DNA of 64,000 bases from Cypionkella sp049896245 (GTDB taxonomy: Bacteria > Pseudomonadota > Alphaproteobacteria > Rhodobacterales > Rhodobacteraceae): assembly GCF_049896245.1 (NCBI RefSeq), contig NZ_JAFCTX010000008.1, positions 1 through 64,000 of the forward strand, read 5' to 3'. Position numbers and translations under genes: made by a program. The notes beneath the pieces are model-generated. The model was given only the letters and a program-made list of their open reading frames with translations, had not been told where the DNA came from and did not search any database. Of the stretch, positions 29,699 to 38,960 are shown piece after piece; within the stretch, counting starts at the first letter, position 1; each line of letters begins with the position of its first letter.

Positions 29699-29768
29699 GA
29701 TATATCTCCTGCTGGCAGGGAGATTAACATATGGCGTTGGTTTGCAACAGGGCCAGGGCGGGAATATT

Positions 29769-30077
29769 CTAATTCGCCGCAGTGCCGCGCTTCGGGGTGG
29801 AACTGCGCTTGCGGCTGGCAAGTTGATTCGCGACCAAAGCGATCGCCGAGAGGAAGCTCTCGGAATGGATGGTGTTGTAGCGCGGGCCGGTCTCGGCCAG
29901 AGCCCGAGCCATCAGGCTGCCGTTGCCCCAAGTGGGATGCGCGCGCCCGAAGCGTTTGGCGTAGCGGTGCGCGGCATCGGCTTGATCGAGCAGTCGGGTG
30001 ATCAGGGCGGCGGGATCGCTGCAGGCTGCGAGCAGACTTGCGGCCTCGAACAGATCGCCGGGAAGGCAGCGGCGCAA
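29769..30077 (-). CDS. Small conserved-looking protein of unknown function next to GTA gp15
   Basis: 102 aa, mostly helical, with no signal peptide (MRRCLPGDLFEAASLLAACSD...), and a Ser/Lys/Arg-rich C-terminus. It starts 1 bp after the stop of GTA gp15, so it is read from the GTA transcript or its tail. I do not recognise a functional domain. Such a small gene between gp15 and cysE fits the Rhodobacter arrangement. Confidence 0.6.
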   Translation of the reverse strand: MRRCLPGDLFEAASLLAACSDPAALITRLLDQADAAHRYAKRFGRAHPTWGNGSLMARALAETGPRYNTIHSESFLSAIALVANQLASRKRSSTPKRGTAAN

Positions 30078-30078
30078 G

Positions 30079-33000
30079 TTAAAGTGCCGCTGTGATGGTT
30101 TGGAACGGGCCGTTGCCGTAGCGTTGCGAGATTTGGGCTATGGCGATGGTGACGGTTCCGCTGGCGCTGTCTGCGGTTTGCGTCGCTGGGGTGTAGCTGA
30201 AGCCGGGCGCGGAGCTGGTGGTTTCGCGCAGGGTGGTGGGGCCTTGGCTGATTTTGATGCTGTAACGCTCGGTGTCTTCGCCCAAGGGCACTTCCAGCGA
30301 TTGCCAGGTGTCACCGTCGATGCGGGTGCGGCGTTGCCAAGTGATGTCGAGGTTGCCGCTGGTTTGATTGGTGGCTGACAGGTGTGATACCGCATAGGGC
30401 CGCAGGCCTGCGCCGTCAAAGCTTTCGGTCAGCAAGACGGTGGCGGTGCTGTCGTAACCCTTGTCGGCGGGGCCGAAGCGGTAAAAGCGCGGCAATCCGC
30501 GGGCTGACAGTGGCAAATTGATTTGTTGGACGGCATCGTTGAGCAGAACGAAGGTGCTGCCGATCGGCCAAGTGGCTGGCATCACGCCGTCGGTGCCCGC
30601 TTGGCCGCGCAAGCGCAAAGAAATGTCATAGGTTTTAGGTGCCACGAGGATGGCGCTGGCGAACTGGAATACCTCCCAGTTTTCCGGGCTGCCGTCGCCG
30701 ATGGCGGCAACATTGGCACCTGAGAGCACGGAAAGCTCGCTGACCGAAGATAGTGCGCCGGATTCGACGCGCACGCGTAGGGTCGCACCGCGATCCCAGA
30801 GGCCGGGTTCGGCGGCGCTGAGGATTGTCTCGGTGGTGCCGATGATCGCGGGTTGAGTGAGCGTGGTGTTGAGACTGTAGCTGTCGTCTGAAATCGCGCT
30901 CCACACCGCGACATCACCGGGCCAAGGTGAGGCGGCAACGCAGACATGCGGGGCATATTCGATCTCGGTGCCTTTCAAAAGCGGCAGGTCGAGGAACAGC
31001 GCAAAGACCGGAACCGTGGCTTGGAATGGCACCCAACCGCGCGATGGCACAGAGATTTCGGCGGGCTCGTAGACGTTGGGATCGACGCGGACGGCTTCGA
31101 TGGTTTGCAACTCGGACAACTCGGCGCGGTCGATGCGGTACAACTCGCCCGCGATGCTGACGGTGTCGCCGACGCCGACGGCAAGTTGAGATTTCGGCAA
31201 GGCAAAGCGGGCGGTGTCGCGCGAGACGCGGGTTTCGGCCATCCAACGTTCGGCGATCGCGGTGGCCTCGGATGCGGTCAGGGTAAGGGGAAGTTCGGAT
31301 TGTGAAACCACATCGCCCGTGCGGTCGGGGAACGAGGCCGAGACGGTGGAGATGGCGAAATCAGTTTCCGCCTCGTTGAAGGTCAGGCGAATGTGTTCGG
31401 GGGTTTCAATGTCAGCACTGCGGGTGCGCTCAATACTGCCGTCGATCTCGGTCGAGATGGCGAGGGTTTCGCGTGCAAGGGTTTGGGCGTTCAGAGCTGT
31501 GCGGGACTGGAAGCGCAAGCTACCTTCGCGCTCGATCACGTCGGTTGGGAAGGCGAGGATCAGCGGTTGCAGTGCTGCGCGGGCCGAGGCCACGTCCGAA
31601 ACCGCGTAGCCGCGCACGATGCCACGGGCTTGGCTTAGGTCAACTTCCTGCATCCCGGTCAGATCGCAAATATCGGCAATCACAGCGGCAAGCGGCTCGT
31701 TTGAGGCACGCCCGTTCAGCCAATGGCCCTTGTCGTAGTTTGGCGCATCCGACCACAGGGCTTTGTTGCCGGGAAAGACCGGGAACGGCCGTGCATCCCA
31801 AGCCCAAGCCAGAGAATTGGCGAAATCGAGCATTTGTCCGGTGTAAAGGAAGGCTTCGGGGTTGTTCTGCGGATCGGTCCAGTAGCTGTGCATCGCTTGG
31901 TAATAGGACAGTTGCAACAGGTCATCGCGCAGACCGTTGGAGTATTTCGGCAGCGCGGATTCCGACGATTTCGGGTCTAGGAACACATTGGGCTGGTTGG
32001 TGGCTTTGTCCACACCTGCGCAGCCGTATTCGGTGAAGCGGATGGGTTTTGAGCCCGCAATCCAGGCGGTTGGCGTCGCCGCACGCAGACCCGCAATGCG
32101 CTCGTGGTGCGAGCTTGACCACCAGCTGCGCAGATCTTTGTGGCGGTAGACCCAAGGCTCGCCATAAGCGCCATCGGTGATCAGCGTGCGGATTTGGGCG
32201 GCCTGATCGGCAGGGGTGGCGTAATACCATTCAAAGCCTTCGCCGCCCGCAATGTTGCTGCGCAGGTATTCGGTGTTGTGAATGTCACCCCAAGCGGCAT
32301 CGAGATGGGCTTCGCCATCGCGCCAATCCGACAGCGGCATGTAATTGTCGATGCCGATGAAGTCGATGGCGGGGTCTGCCCAAAGCGGGTCGAGGTGGAA
32401 GTAGAGGTTATTAGCGGTATGATAGCCGAAATACTCGGACCAATCGGCGGCATAGGTGATCTTGGTGGTGGGGCCGAGGATGGCTTTCACCTCGGCGGCA
32501 AGTTGGCGCAGCGCGATGACGGTGGGGAAGCTGTCGCCCGCGCCGCGAATTTGGGTCAGGCTGCGCAACTCGGTGCCGATGCAGAACGCGGCAACCCCGC
32601 CTGCCGCTTTGCGCAGGTTGGCATAGTGCAGCACGAAGCGGCGATATGACCATTCACTGGGACCGGAATAGCTGACGGTCTCACCGGTGATGGTGAAATG
32701 TGCGGGGGCGATGGTGCCGAAGAACGCTGCCACCTCGGCAGCAGCTGTAGCGGTGCGGTCTGTGGTGCCGGATTGCCCCGGCGCGCGGTTCAGGGTGATG
32801 CGCCCCCGCCACGGCAGAACCGACTGCGAGGTCGCGGTGCTCCACGGATCGGGCAGAGTATTGCCTGGCAATTGATCCATCAAAATAAACGGGTAAAAGG
32901 TGACAGCCTTGCCCGCCACGTTCAACGCCTTGACGGCCTCGACCACCGATTGATCCGCAGGGGTGCCGCCGTAAACCGTAGCGCCGTCCAGCTTTGGCAG

Positions 33001-33975
33001 TTCCAGAGCCGCCGCCCGCGTCAGGCCGGAGACCTTCCACGGCATTGGTTGGCCATCATATTGCTTCTGTTCGACCTTCGGTTGCACAAGGCAAGTGCTG
33101 CAGCGCAGATCATTGCCAAACCACGCCACCACCAAAGAAACGCCGTTTGCATTGGGAAGTTCCTCGGTTAGCTGCTCAAGCGAGGCGGCAAAATCGGTCT
33201 TGCCGGTGGCAGAATTGACATTGGCCGACCGGTTGCTGCCTTTGCCGTAGGTGAAATGCACCGGGGTGGTGGCAAGGGCATATTCGCCGGTTCCGGGGAT
33301 CAGGCAGACACCCGGGATGATCTTGGACAGGCCCGGATGCGCATCGGCAACAGGGCTTTGCGCGGCACGCACCACTTCGAACGAGAATTGCGGCACGCGG
33401 TTGCCGAACTTACCCAGATCGAGGTTCTCGATCACCACATAGGCGGTGCCGCGATAGCTGGGGGCGAGGCCTGCGCCTTCAACCGCCTCAATCTTCGGAT
33501 CGGGCAGTTGCGCCTCATCGCCTTTGTAGACCCGCAGGTTCAGGCTTTCCGGCGCGATTTCATTGCCATCCGCCCACACCCGCCCGACACGGGTGATCTC
33601 GCCTTCGCATAGAGCAACTGCGAGGCTGACCGAATAGCTGAAACTATTGCTGGAGGGTTTCGGGGTGCCCTTGCCGCCGCCCGAACGCACGACATTTTCC
33701 TGAAATCGGCTGGCCCAGATCACTTGACCCGACACCCGCACCCTGCCCCAGATACGCGGAACGGCCGCACCCTCGCTTGCCCCCATCACCCGAAAGCGGT
33801 CCATCCTGCCGACATCGACGGCCTCGGAGCCCGCGCCCAGCAGTTTCTGGTCGATCACCCGCCCCACCGTGGCCCCAATGGCGCGCCCGATCACGGCACC
33901 CGACAGGCCGAGCACGGTGCCGCCAAAACCTGCGCCCAGCGAGGCACCAACGGCAGAGAGAAGGATCGTGGCCAT
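30079..33975 (-). CDS. GTA gp15: large tail/host-specificity protein
   Basis: 1298 aa. It is the distal tail hub of the gene transfer agent, with a GTA TIM-barrel-like region in the middle (around ITYAADWSEYFGYHTANNLY, IDFIGIDNYMPLSDWRDGEA) and a phage tail/host-contact C-terminal half. The N-terminus is Gly/Ala-rich and hydrophobic (LLSAVGASLGAGFGGTVLGL). It is the last structural gene of the cluster and is intact. Its stop is 1 bp from the next small gene, and its start is 2 bp from gp14. Confidence 0.95.
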   Translation of the reverse strand: MATILLSAVGASLGAGFGGTVLGLSGAVIGRAIGATVGRVIDQKLLGAGSEAVDVGRMDRFRVMGASEGAAVPRIWGRVRVSGQVIWASRFQENVVRSGGGKGTPKPSSNSFSYSVSLAVALCEGEITRVGRVWADGNEIAPESLNLRVYKGDEAQLPDPKIEAVEGAGLAPSYRGTAYVVIENLDLGKFGNRVPQFSFEVVRAAQSPVADAHPGLSKIIPGVCLIPGTGEYALATTPVHFTYGKGSNRSANVNSATGKTDFAASLEQLTEELPNANGVSLVVAWFGNDLRCSTCLVQPKVEQKQYDGQPMPWKVSGLTRAAALELPKLDGATVYGGTPADQSVVEAVKALNVAGKAVTFYPFILMDQLPGNTLPDPWSTATSQSVLPWRGRITLNRAPGQSGTTDRTATAAAEVAAFFGTIAPAHFTITGETVSYSGPSEWSYRRFVLHYANLRKAAGGVAAFCIGTELRSLTQIRGAGDSFPTVIALRQLAAEVKAILGPTTKITYAADWSEYFGYHTANNLYFHLDPLWADPAIDFIGIDNYMPLSDWRDGEAHLDAAWGDIHNTEYLRSNIAGGEGFEWYYATPADQAAQIRTLITDGAYGEPWVYRHKDLRSWWSSSHHERIAGLRAATPTAWIAGSKPIRFTEYGCAGVDKATNQPNVFLDPKSSESALPKYSNGLRDDLLQLSYYQAMHSYWTDPQNNPEAFLYTGQMLDFANSLAWAWDARPFPVFPGNKALWSDAPNYDKGHWLNGRASNEPLAAVIADICDLTGMQEVDLSQARGIVRGYAVSDVASARAALQPLILAFPTDVIEREGSLRFQSRTALNAQTLARETLAISTEIDGSIERTRSADIETPEHIRLTFNEAETDFAISTVSASFPDRTGDVVSQSELPLTLTASEATAIAERWMAETRVSRDTARFALPKSQLAVGVGDTVSIAGELYRIDRAELSELQTIEAVRVDPNVYEPAEISVPSRGWVPFQATVPVFALFLDLPLLKGTEIEYAPHVCVAASPWPGDVAVWSAISDDSYSLNTTLTQPAIIGTTETILSAAEPGLWDRGATLRVRVESGALSSVSELSVLSGANVAAIGDGSPENWEVFQFASAILVAPKTYDISLRLRGQAGTDGVMPATWPIGSTFVLLNDAVQQINLPLSARGLPRFYRFGPADKGYDSTATVLLTESFDGAGLRPYAVSHLSATNQTSGNLDITWQRRTRIDGDTWQSLEVPLGEDTERYSIKISQGPTTLRETTSSAPGFSYTPATQTADSASGTVTIAIAQISQRYGNGPFQTITAAL

Positions 33976-33977
33976 GT

Positions 33978-34415
33978 TCAGGCTCCTAAAGGAAATTCAA
34001 ATCGCGCGGCAATCTTGCGCCGCCATGGATCGCTGAGCGCCGTTTCGATGACGCCGTGACCGGTGTAGGCATGGATGAAACTGGCGGTTGGCCCGATATG
34101 CGCCGTGATGCCAAGGTGCTTGGCGACAGCATCCGAGCGCATCCGAAACAGCAAAACATCGCCGGGGGCTTCATCTGAGCTGTCTTTCTGGACCAGCCAG
34201 CGCCGGGCCGCCGCCATCAGGTCTTCGCGGCCTGAAGGTTCCGACCAGTCCTGCGAATAGGCCGGGATGCTTTCCGGCTCGGCGCAAATAACCTCACGCC
34301 ACACCCCCCGGATCAAACCCAGACAATCCGCGCCCGCCGCTTTCACGCTGGCCTGATGCAGATAGGGCGTGCCGATCCATGTCCGTGCCGTGCTGACGAT
34401 CAGCGCAGGGGTCAT
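33978..34415 (-). CDS. GTA gp14: NlpC/P60-type cell-wall peptidase
   Basis: 145 aa. The NlpC/P60 fold has its catalytic Cys at 31 (GADCLGLIRG) and a His at 100 (AKHLGI). In the Rhodobacter capsulatus GTA the homologue is a tail-tip peptidase that opens the peptidoglycan for DNA entry. The start overlaps gp13's stop by 4 bp. Confidence 0.93.
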   Translation of the reverse strand: MTPALIVSTARTWIGTPYLHQASVKAAGADCLGLIRGVWREVICAEPESIPAYSQDWSEPSGREDLMAAARRWLVQKDSSDEAPGDVLLFRMRSDAVAKHLGITAHIGPTASFIHAYTGHGVIETALSDPWRRKIAARFEFPLGA

Positions 34416-35299
34416 CGCCCTAGACTCCCGCCGTCATTGGCGCGGCTGCTGACCGGATAAGACGCAAGCCAATCCTCGCCCGGAATATGCGGAAAGCCAC
34501 GAAAATTGGCGAAGTTGGCGAATTTCGCGCGGCAGGTGGTGGACATCCGGTCACAGCCCACCTCAAGCCGCACCTGATCGCCAATAGCGATTTGCGCACC
34601 CAGATCGTGCCACAGATCAACGATGCGTTGCATGCCTGACACCCGATCAAACTTGATCGCCCCCACCAACCCCGCAGCGGCACCCGAAATCACAACAAAG
34701 CGCCCGCGTTCAAACCAGTGATCTGCGAAAGCGCCAAGCCCCGTGAAGATCACACGGTTCAGCGCATCAAAGCCCGCAATGCTGGTCGCAGCAAAATTCC
34801 CCGGCGCTGCCAGATCAACCTTGCAACGCGCGTCACCCAGCACCGCCGTGCAGGTGCGCTGAAAAATCCGCCCCTGCGGTTGGTTCAAACGGTCGGTCAA
34901 CCCGCGCAATTCGGCCTTGAACGCCCCACCTGCACGGGAAATCTCGCCCAGATTGCCGCGAAACTGCTCAATCCGTTGGGCAGGATCGGCCCAATTCACC
35001 AACCAAGTCCGCACTTCCGCGCCATCAAAACGGCCTGCAATCAGATCGGTTTCCTCAACCGCCGCATCCGACAACGCACCGACGGTTTCCGAGTTATCAA
35101 CCGACAGCCCCGTGGTCTGCTGCAAAGTGCGCGCGGTCATCCCGGAACTGGCTTTGAACAGATGGCCGTCAAAGCCGAGATCAAGGTCATGGTCGGTGAA
35201 ACCAAACTGCACACCATCGCGGCGCAGAACCAGCCACGTCCGGCACACCGTCGTGACGCCCTGCCCCAGATGATCGAGCAACGCCTGCCGCGCGGTCAT
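34412..35299 (-). CDS. GTA gp13: DUF2163 tail hub protein
   Basis: 295 aa, DUF2163/phage BR0599-like. Four Cys occur in two pairs (CTAVLGDARC, CDRMSTTC), consistent with the metal or iron-sulfur binding expected for this hub family. It overlaps gp12 and gp14 by 4 bp each (ATGA junctions), showing a compact operon. Confidence 0.93.
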   Translation of the reverse strand: MTARQALLDHLGQGVTTVCRTWLVLRRDGVQFGFTDHDLDLGFDGHLFKASSGMTARTLQQTTGLSVDNSETVGALSDAAVEETDLIAGRFDGAEVRTWLVNWADPAQRIEQFRGNLGEISRAGGAFKAELRGLTDRLNQPQGRIFQRTCTAVLGDARCKVDLAAPGNFAATSIAGFDALNRVIFTGLGAFADHWFERGRFVVISGAAAGLVGAIKFDRVSGMQRIVDLWHDLGAQIAIGDQVRLEVGCDRMSTTCRAKFANFANFRGFPHIPGEDWLASYPVSSRANDGGSLGR

Positions 35300-35928
35300 A
35301 CCCGCACCTCGACAATCGGCACGTTCGGCACGTCGCCCGCGCGGAACGAGGCCACCGAGGCTTTGATCACATCGGCATCAAACCGCACCGGCACGTCAAA
35401 CTCATAGCCCGCCGTGATCAACGCCCCGATATCAGGCGGGCTGATGAAAGTAACGATCGCGGTCGCCGCATTGACGCTGAACTCCAGTCCCTCTACTTTC
35501 GGATCATTGGCAATCGCCACTATCATCGTGCCTGCCACGGGTTTCGCAATCGGGCGCACATAGCTGGCGGTCCCCGAAAGATAGGTCTTATTCAACGCAA
35601 ACGTCAGCGTTACCCCATCACCAATCCCTATCAACTGATCGGTTTCAGCAATCACCCCATTCGCACCACACGACTTATAATCCGACCAATCTTTCCAGCG
35701 AAACGCATGCAACCGCGCGCGGCGCGCCTCAAAAAACGCCAGCAACGTATCCACATCCTCCAGACTGCGCAGCCCAAACCCCGCGTCATAGCGCCGCCGA
35801 GAATGCTCCCACGGCGTATTGCGTTCCTCAAAACCATTGGCGAGGGTGACAATCTCGGTCAGCCGCTCTGGCCCGCCTTGCGAGCCAAAGCTGACGCTCG
35901 CTGGAAATCTGATGTCGTGAAATGCCAT
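35296..35928 (-). CDS. GTA gp12: DUF2460 distal tail protein
   Basis: 210 aa. DUF2460 signatures include MAFHDIRFPASVSFGSQGGP, RRYDAGFGLRSLEDVDTLLA and RAFRWKDWSDYKS-like (here LHAFRWKDWSDYKS). It forms the distal tail ring in the GTA particle. It lies 9 bp after gp11. Confidence 0.94.
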   Translation of the reverse strand: MAFHDIRFPASVSFGSQGGPERLTEIVTLANGFEERNTPWEHSRRRYDAGFGLRSLEDVDTLLAFFEARRARLHAFRWKDWSDYKSCGANGVIAETDQLIGIGDGVTLTFALNKTYLSGTASYVRPIAKPVAGTMIVAIANDPKVEGLEFSVNAATAIVTFISPPDIGALITAGYEFDVPVRFDADVIKASVASFRAGDVPNVPIVEVRV

Positions 35929-35937
35929 ATTCTATCC

Positions 35938-36588
35938 TCACCGATTGCGTTGGCCGCGCGACAGCATGCGCTGTGCTTGTGCGGCGATCTGGCTCTGGCT
36001 GCGCTGAAAGCCCTGCACATCCGGCGTGGTGATGTTCATCACCACCGTCACCGCCCGCCCGCCCGCGCTTTGCACCCCAAGCCGCCCATCCGCGCCGCGC
36101 GCCAAAGGCATGATCGCCTCCGGCCCCGCCTCGCCCATCAACCCCTGCCCGCCGCGCATCGCAAACGGCGTGGCTTGGGCAACGACGCCGCCCTTGGCGA
36201 ACGGCATCACCCGGCCTTGGGCGAAACTACCGCCCTTCTCGAACGGCATCATCCCGCCCAACAGCCCGCTCAGCCCCGAGGCTATCGCCCCGCCCAAAGC
36301 GTTCTGCACAGGCTTCATCGCGATACCGTAAACCGTGTCGGCCAAAGATTTCGCCACCGATTTCAAAGCGTCCGACAGCTTGGCCCCATCAAACACCAGC
36401 CCGTCAAAGGCGCGGCGCAACCCGCCGCCAATGCCGCTCGACAGCACGTTCACCTCGCGCCCGGTGAACATCATGGTTTCCCGCATCCGCGACAGCTCAC
36501 CCTCAAACGCGCCGACCATGCCGGTGGTGCCGGAAAGCGTGGCCTCAAGTGCCGCTATCTGGTCCTGCAACTCCTCTACCGTCGCCAT
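35938..36588 (-). CDS. GTA gp11: short tail tape-measure protein
   Basis: 216 aa, far shorter than phage tape-measure proteins, as expected for the short GTA tail. An N-terminal coiled coil (VEELQDQIAALEATL) is followed by Gly/Ala-rich hydrophobic helices and repeated FAKGG-like motifs (MPFEKGGSFAQGRVMPFAKG). Its start is inside the last 44 bp of gp10.1. Confidence 0.9.
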   Translation of the reverse strand: MATVEELQDQIAALEATLSGTTGMVGAFEGELSRMRETMMFTGREVNVLSSGIGGGLRRAFDGLVFDGAKLSDALKSVAKSLADTVYGIAMKPVQNALGGAIASGLSGLLGGMMPFEKGGSFAQGRVMPFAKGGVVAQATPFAMRGGQGLMGEAGPEAIMPLARGADGRLGVQSAGGRAVTVVMNITTPDVQGFQRSQSQIAAQAQRMLSRGQRNR

Positions 36589-36799
36589 CGCCCGCCCCTT
36601 TTGTGAAATCTGGATAAGCGGCGGCCAATTCTTCCAGCCGCGCCCGAGTCAGGGGCGGCGTCGCTGCCTCCGCCCCCAGCATGATCCTTAACTCGACGGG
36701 CGACAGCGCCCAGAACACCGCAGGCGTCAGCCGCAACTCGCCCATCCCGGCCCGCATCAACCCCGGCCAATCTATCCCGTTAGTCGGGACGATTTTCAT
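36545..36799 (-). CDS. GTA gp10.1: small tail assembly protein (rcc01693-like)
   Basis: 84 aa from the ATG at 36797-36799 (MKIVPTNGIDWPGLMRAGMG). The segment LRLTPAVFWALSPVELRIML is typical of the small tail-chaperone-like protein encoded between gp10 and gp11. The C-terminal 15 codons overlap gp11, and the start overlaps the gp10 stop by 4 bp. Confidence 0.8.
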   Translation of the reverse strand: MKIVPTNGIDWPGLMRAGMGELRLTPAVFWALSPVELRIMLGAEAATPPLTRARLEELAAAYPDFTKGAGDGDGRGVAGPDSGT

Positions 36800-37116
36800 G
36801 CGTCCCCAGGCAAAGCAAACGCCCGTGCCAGCAGTTCCGCCGCAGCCCGTGCCGCCTCGACCGGGCCACCGCCAATTTCCACCGTGCGCAGATGCTCTGC
36901 CGTGCCCTGCCAACCGCCACCGCGCAAGCCAGCCACGATCAGCGCCAGCACGTCACGCGTGGAAACCTTGCCAGACTCAAACCGCTCTACCATCTCAACC
37001 AGCGATCCGGCCTGCAAAGCGCCTTCCAACTCGGCCAATGCGCCCAAGGTCAGCTTGGCGACATGCGCCACGCCATCCAGCACAATCGCCACCTCACCTG
37101 CAAAAGCGTTCGCCAT
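36796..37116 (-). CDS. GTA gp10: tail assembly chaperone-like protein
   Basis: 106 aa from the ATG at 37114-37116 (MANAFAGEVAIVLDGVAHVA); a GTG at 37119 is possible. It belongs to the GTA family of small proteins related to tail-tube chaperones (LTLGALAELEGALQAGSLVE). The ATG overlaps the gp9 TGA by 1 nt (TGATG). Confidence 0.87.
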   Translation of the reverse strand: MANAFAGEVAIVLDGVAHVAKLTLGALAELEGALQAGSLVEMVERFESGKVSTRDVLALIVAGLRGGGWQGTAEHLRTVEIGGGPVEAARAAAELLARAFALPGDA

Positions 37117-37535
37117 CACAGCGCCGTAAAGGTCAAAGCCCCGGCCGAGGCGAGCGTCATCTCATAGGTCGCCTCACCATTATGGCTGCCGGCATATTCA
37201 ATCGCGGTGATCTGGAACGCGCCTTGCACCACGCCAAAGCTGGGGATCACCACTTGAAACAGCGGCATCTCGGCATCAAAGAAAATCTGCCGCGCCCGTG
37301 CATCGGTCGTCGCATCGCGGAACACCCCCGAGCCCGAGATTGAAGCCGTCTTCACCCCCGCCCCCGCCAGCAATTCACGCCACCCACCCGCACTTTCAAG
37401 GCTGGTCACATCGACGGTTTCCGCATTGAAACTGATCCGCGTCGCCCGCAGCCCCGCCACCGTCACAAAGCTGCCATCGCCCACCATATCGACCTTGATC
37501 AGCAGGTCTTTGCCATTCTGCACTGCCATAACCAT
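37116..37535 (-). CDS. GTA gp9: major tail protein (TP901-1 type)
   Basis: 139 aa. Typical features are MAVQNGKDLLIKVD near the start and GLRATRISFNAETVDVTSLE, which mark the tail-tube family. It polymerises into the tail tube. The stop overlaps the gp10 start. Confidence 0.94.
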   Translation of the reverse strand: MVMAVQNGKDLLIKVDMVGDGSFVTVAGLRATRISFNAETVDVTSLESAGGWRELLAGAGVKTASISGSGVFRDATTDARARQIFFDAEMPLFQVVIPSFGVVQGAFQITAIEYAGSHNGEATYEMTLASAGALTFTAL

Positions 37536-37565
37536 CTCCTATTGCCGCCCCAAAGGGCCAAAATG

Positions 37566-37964
37566 TCAAAGCTCGATCCGCGCCCGGAACGTCATATCAA
37601 TCCGTCGCGTATCGCCCGCCTCCAGCCGCCGCGCAGAGGCCCGCAGGAACTGAATCGACACCAGCCGCCCGGTGGTCAGCGTCAAAGCCGCACCAACCAG
37701 CGCAGCCGACACCGCCCCCGCCACCTGCTTTGCGGTCAAAAACCCACTGGCATCGCTGATCACCGCAATCTCGAAACGATGCTCCGCGCCGCCGCCTGAC
37801 TTGTCAGACTGATCAATAACCTGCTCTGGCCCGATCAACACAAACGTCCCCGGCGCCGTTCCCGCAGGCATCGCATCAACGATGCTGACGCCGCTTAATC
37901 CCGCAAACCCCGCCAGCCGCGCAAAGACTGCCGACTGTAACGCCGCCGCTGCCTGATAGCTCAT
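37566..37964 (-). CDS. GTA gp8: DUF3168 tail terminator/completion protein
   Basis: 132 aa of the DUF3168 family (SYQAAAALQSAVFARLAGFA, VLIGPEQVIDQSDKS), a tail-completion protein located between the head connectors and the tail tube. The start overlaps the gp7 stop by 4 bp; a 30-bp gap separates it from gp9. Confidence 0.92.
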   Translation of the reverse strand: MSYQAAAALQSAVFARLAGFAGLSGVSIVDAMPAGTAPGTFVLIGPEQVIDQSDKSGGGAEHRFEIAVISDASGFLTAKQVAGAVSAALVGAALTLTTGRLVSIQFLRASARRLEAGDTRRIDMTFRARIEL

Positions 37965-38299
37965 GTTGGGGTCTCCTCACGCGCGAAACAGGTCAGATAT
38001 TGCGCGTCCTGATCATGCTCGGTCACAGCCAGAATGGTGAACACACGGGTGCCGTCGCGCAGCCGCTGCTCGGGCTTCGGTCGCCGCAGATTGCCCACAG
38101 GCGCACCACGCACGGTGATCTTGTAGGGAACCTGTGCCAAAACCACCTCGACCCCCGCCATCTCGCGCCCCGATCCGGGCTGAACTTCGCCCCACAACGT
38201 CCCCAACACCACCCAACCCCGCGCAAACCCGCCCGCGCCATCGGCGACATTCTGCGGCGCTTCCAGCACCAGCTTGCGCGAAAGCCGCACCCCGCTCAT
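37961..38299 (-). CDS. GTA gp7: head-tail adaptor (head closure) protein
   Basis: 112 aa (MSGVRLSRKLVLEAPQNVAD...). The RWVLGTLWGEVQP-like motif (GWVVLGTLWGEVQPGSGREM) and the C-terminal FTILAVTEHDQDAQYLTCFA place it in the SPP1 gp16-type head-closure family. It is overlapped on its whole length, in another frame, by the run-on of gp6. Confidence 0.9.
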   Translation of the reverse strand: MSGVRLSRKLVLEAPQNVADGAGGFARGWVVLGTLWGEVQPGSGREMAGVEVVLAQVPYKITVRGAPVGNLRRPKPEQRLRDGTRVFTILAVTEHDQDAQYLTCFAREETPT

Positions 38300-38894
38300 G
38301 CCGCCCCCCGCCCAAAACCCGCACCGTCCGCCAGCGCTCGATCAGCGCCTGCACCACCAGCGGCAACCCCGCCACGCGCTGCCCCAGATCATGCCGGTTC
38401 TCGTAAAACTCGGATGCCAGCAGCAGCACCGCCTGCGCCAGATCGACCGGCACCGATCCCCAAGCCGCGCCAAACCCTGCGTCAAACACCACCTCGGCCC
38501 GGCCATCCGTCGGCACGTTCGGCAACAACACCCCCGCCGCGATCAGCTTGGGGCGATGGGTGTCCTGCACCAGACGGTAGCGATCCACCGCCACCACCGA
38601 AGACCCGCCATTCACATCCACCAGCGTCACCGAGATCAGCGCGCTGACCGGAGCCACCGGCAAAGCCTGCTCGCCGCGCGCCCGCCAATCTTCCAGCGTC
38701 AACCGGAACCGCCGCGCCAGCAAAACCTTGCCAATCCGCCCCTCGATCACCGCCATCGCCGCGCGCAGATAGCCCTCAATCAGCCCATCCTGCATGCCAT
38801 CATCGGCAAACCCCGACCCCAGCCGCAAATGATCCTTCAACGCCTGCACCGGCAAAGACCCCGCCAGCACGCTGGTGATTTCCGTCAACATCAT
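38013..38894 (-). CDS. GTA gp6: head-tail connector, reading frame runs on into gp7 (probable frameshift)
   Basis: The first ~195 residues (MMLTEITSVLAGSLPVQALK... to LIERWRTVRVLGGG) are a normal GTA gp6 connector. At the end the frame meets six Cs (38304-38309 on the plus strand) and continues about 95 codons out of family, over gp7, to 38013. One more base in this run would give a TGA overlapping the gp7 ATG (ATGA), exactly like the other junctions of the cluster. So either the sequence has a homopolymer error, or the protein has a genuine abnormal tail. The start is one of two adjacent ATGs (38892-38894 or 38889-38891). Confidence 0.85.
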   Translation of the reverse strand: MMLTEITSVLAGSLPVQALKDHLRLGSGFADDGMQDGLIEGYLRAAMAVIEGRIGKVLLARRFRLTLEDWRARGEQALPVAPVSALISVTLVDVNGGSSVVAVDRYRLVQDTHRPKLIAAGVLLPNVPTDGRAEVVFDAGFGAAWGSVPVDLAQAVLLLASEFYENRHDLGQRVAGLPLVVQALIERWRTVRVLGGGRHERGAAFAQAGAGSAAECRRWRGRVCAGLGGVGDVVGRSSARIGARDGGGRGGFGTGSLQDHRAWCACGQSAATEARAAAARRHPCVHHSGCDRA

Positions 38895-38960
38895 CGCCCC
38901 AATCCCTTGCCAACGGCCCCAAAACCCGGCCCCCATAGGGACCGGGCAATCGCTAAACCC

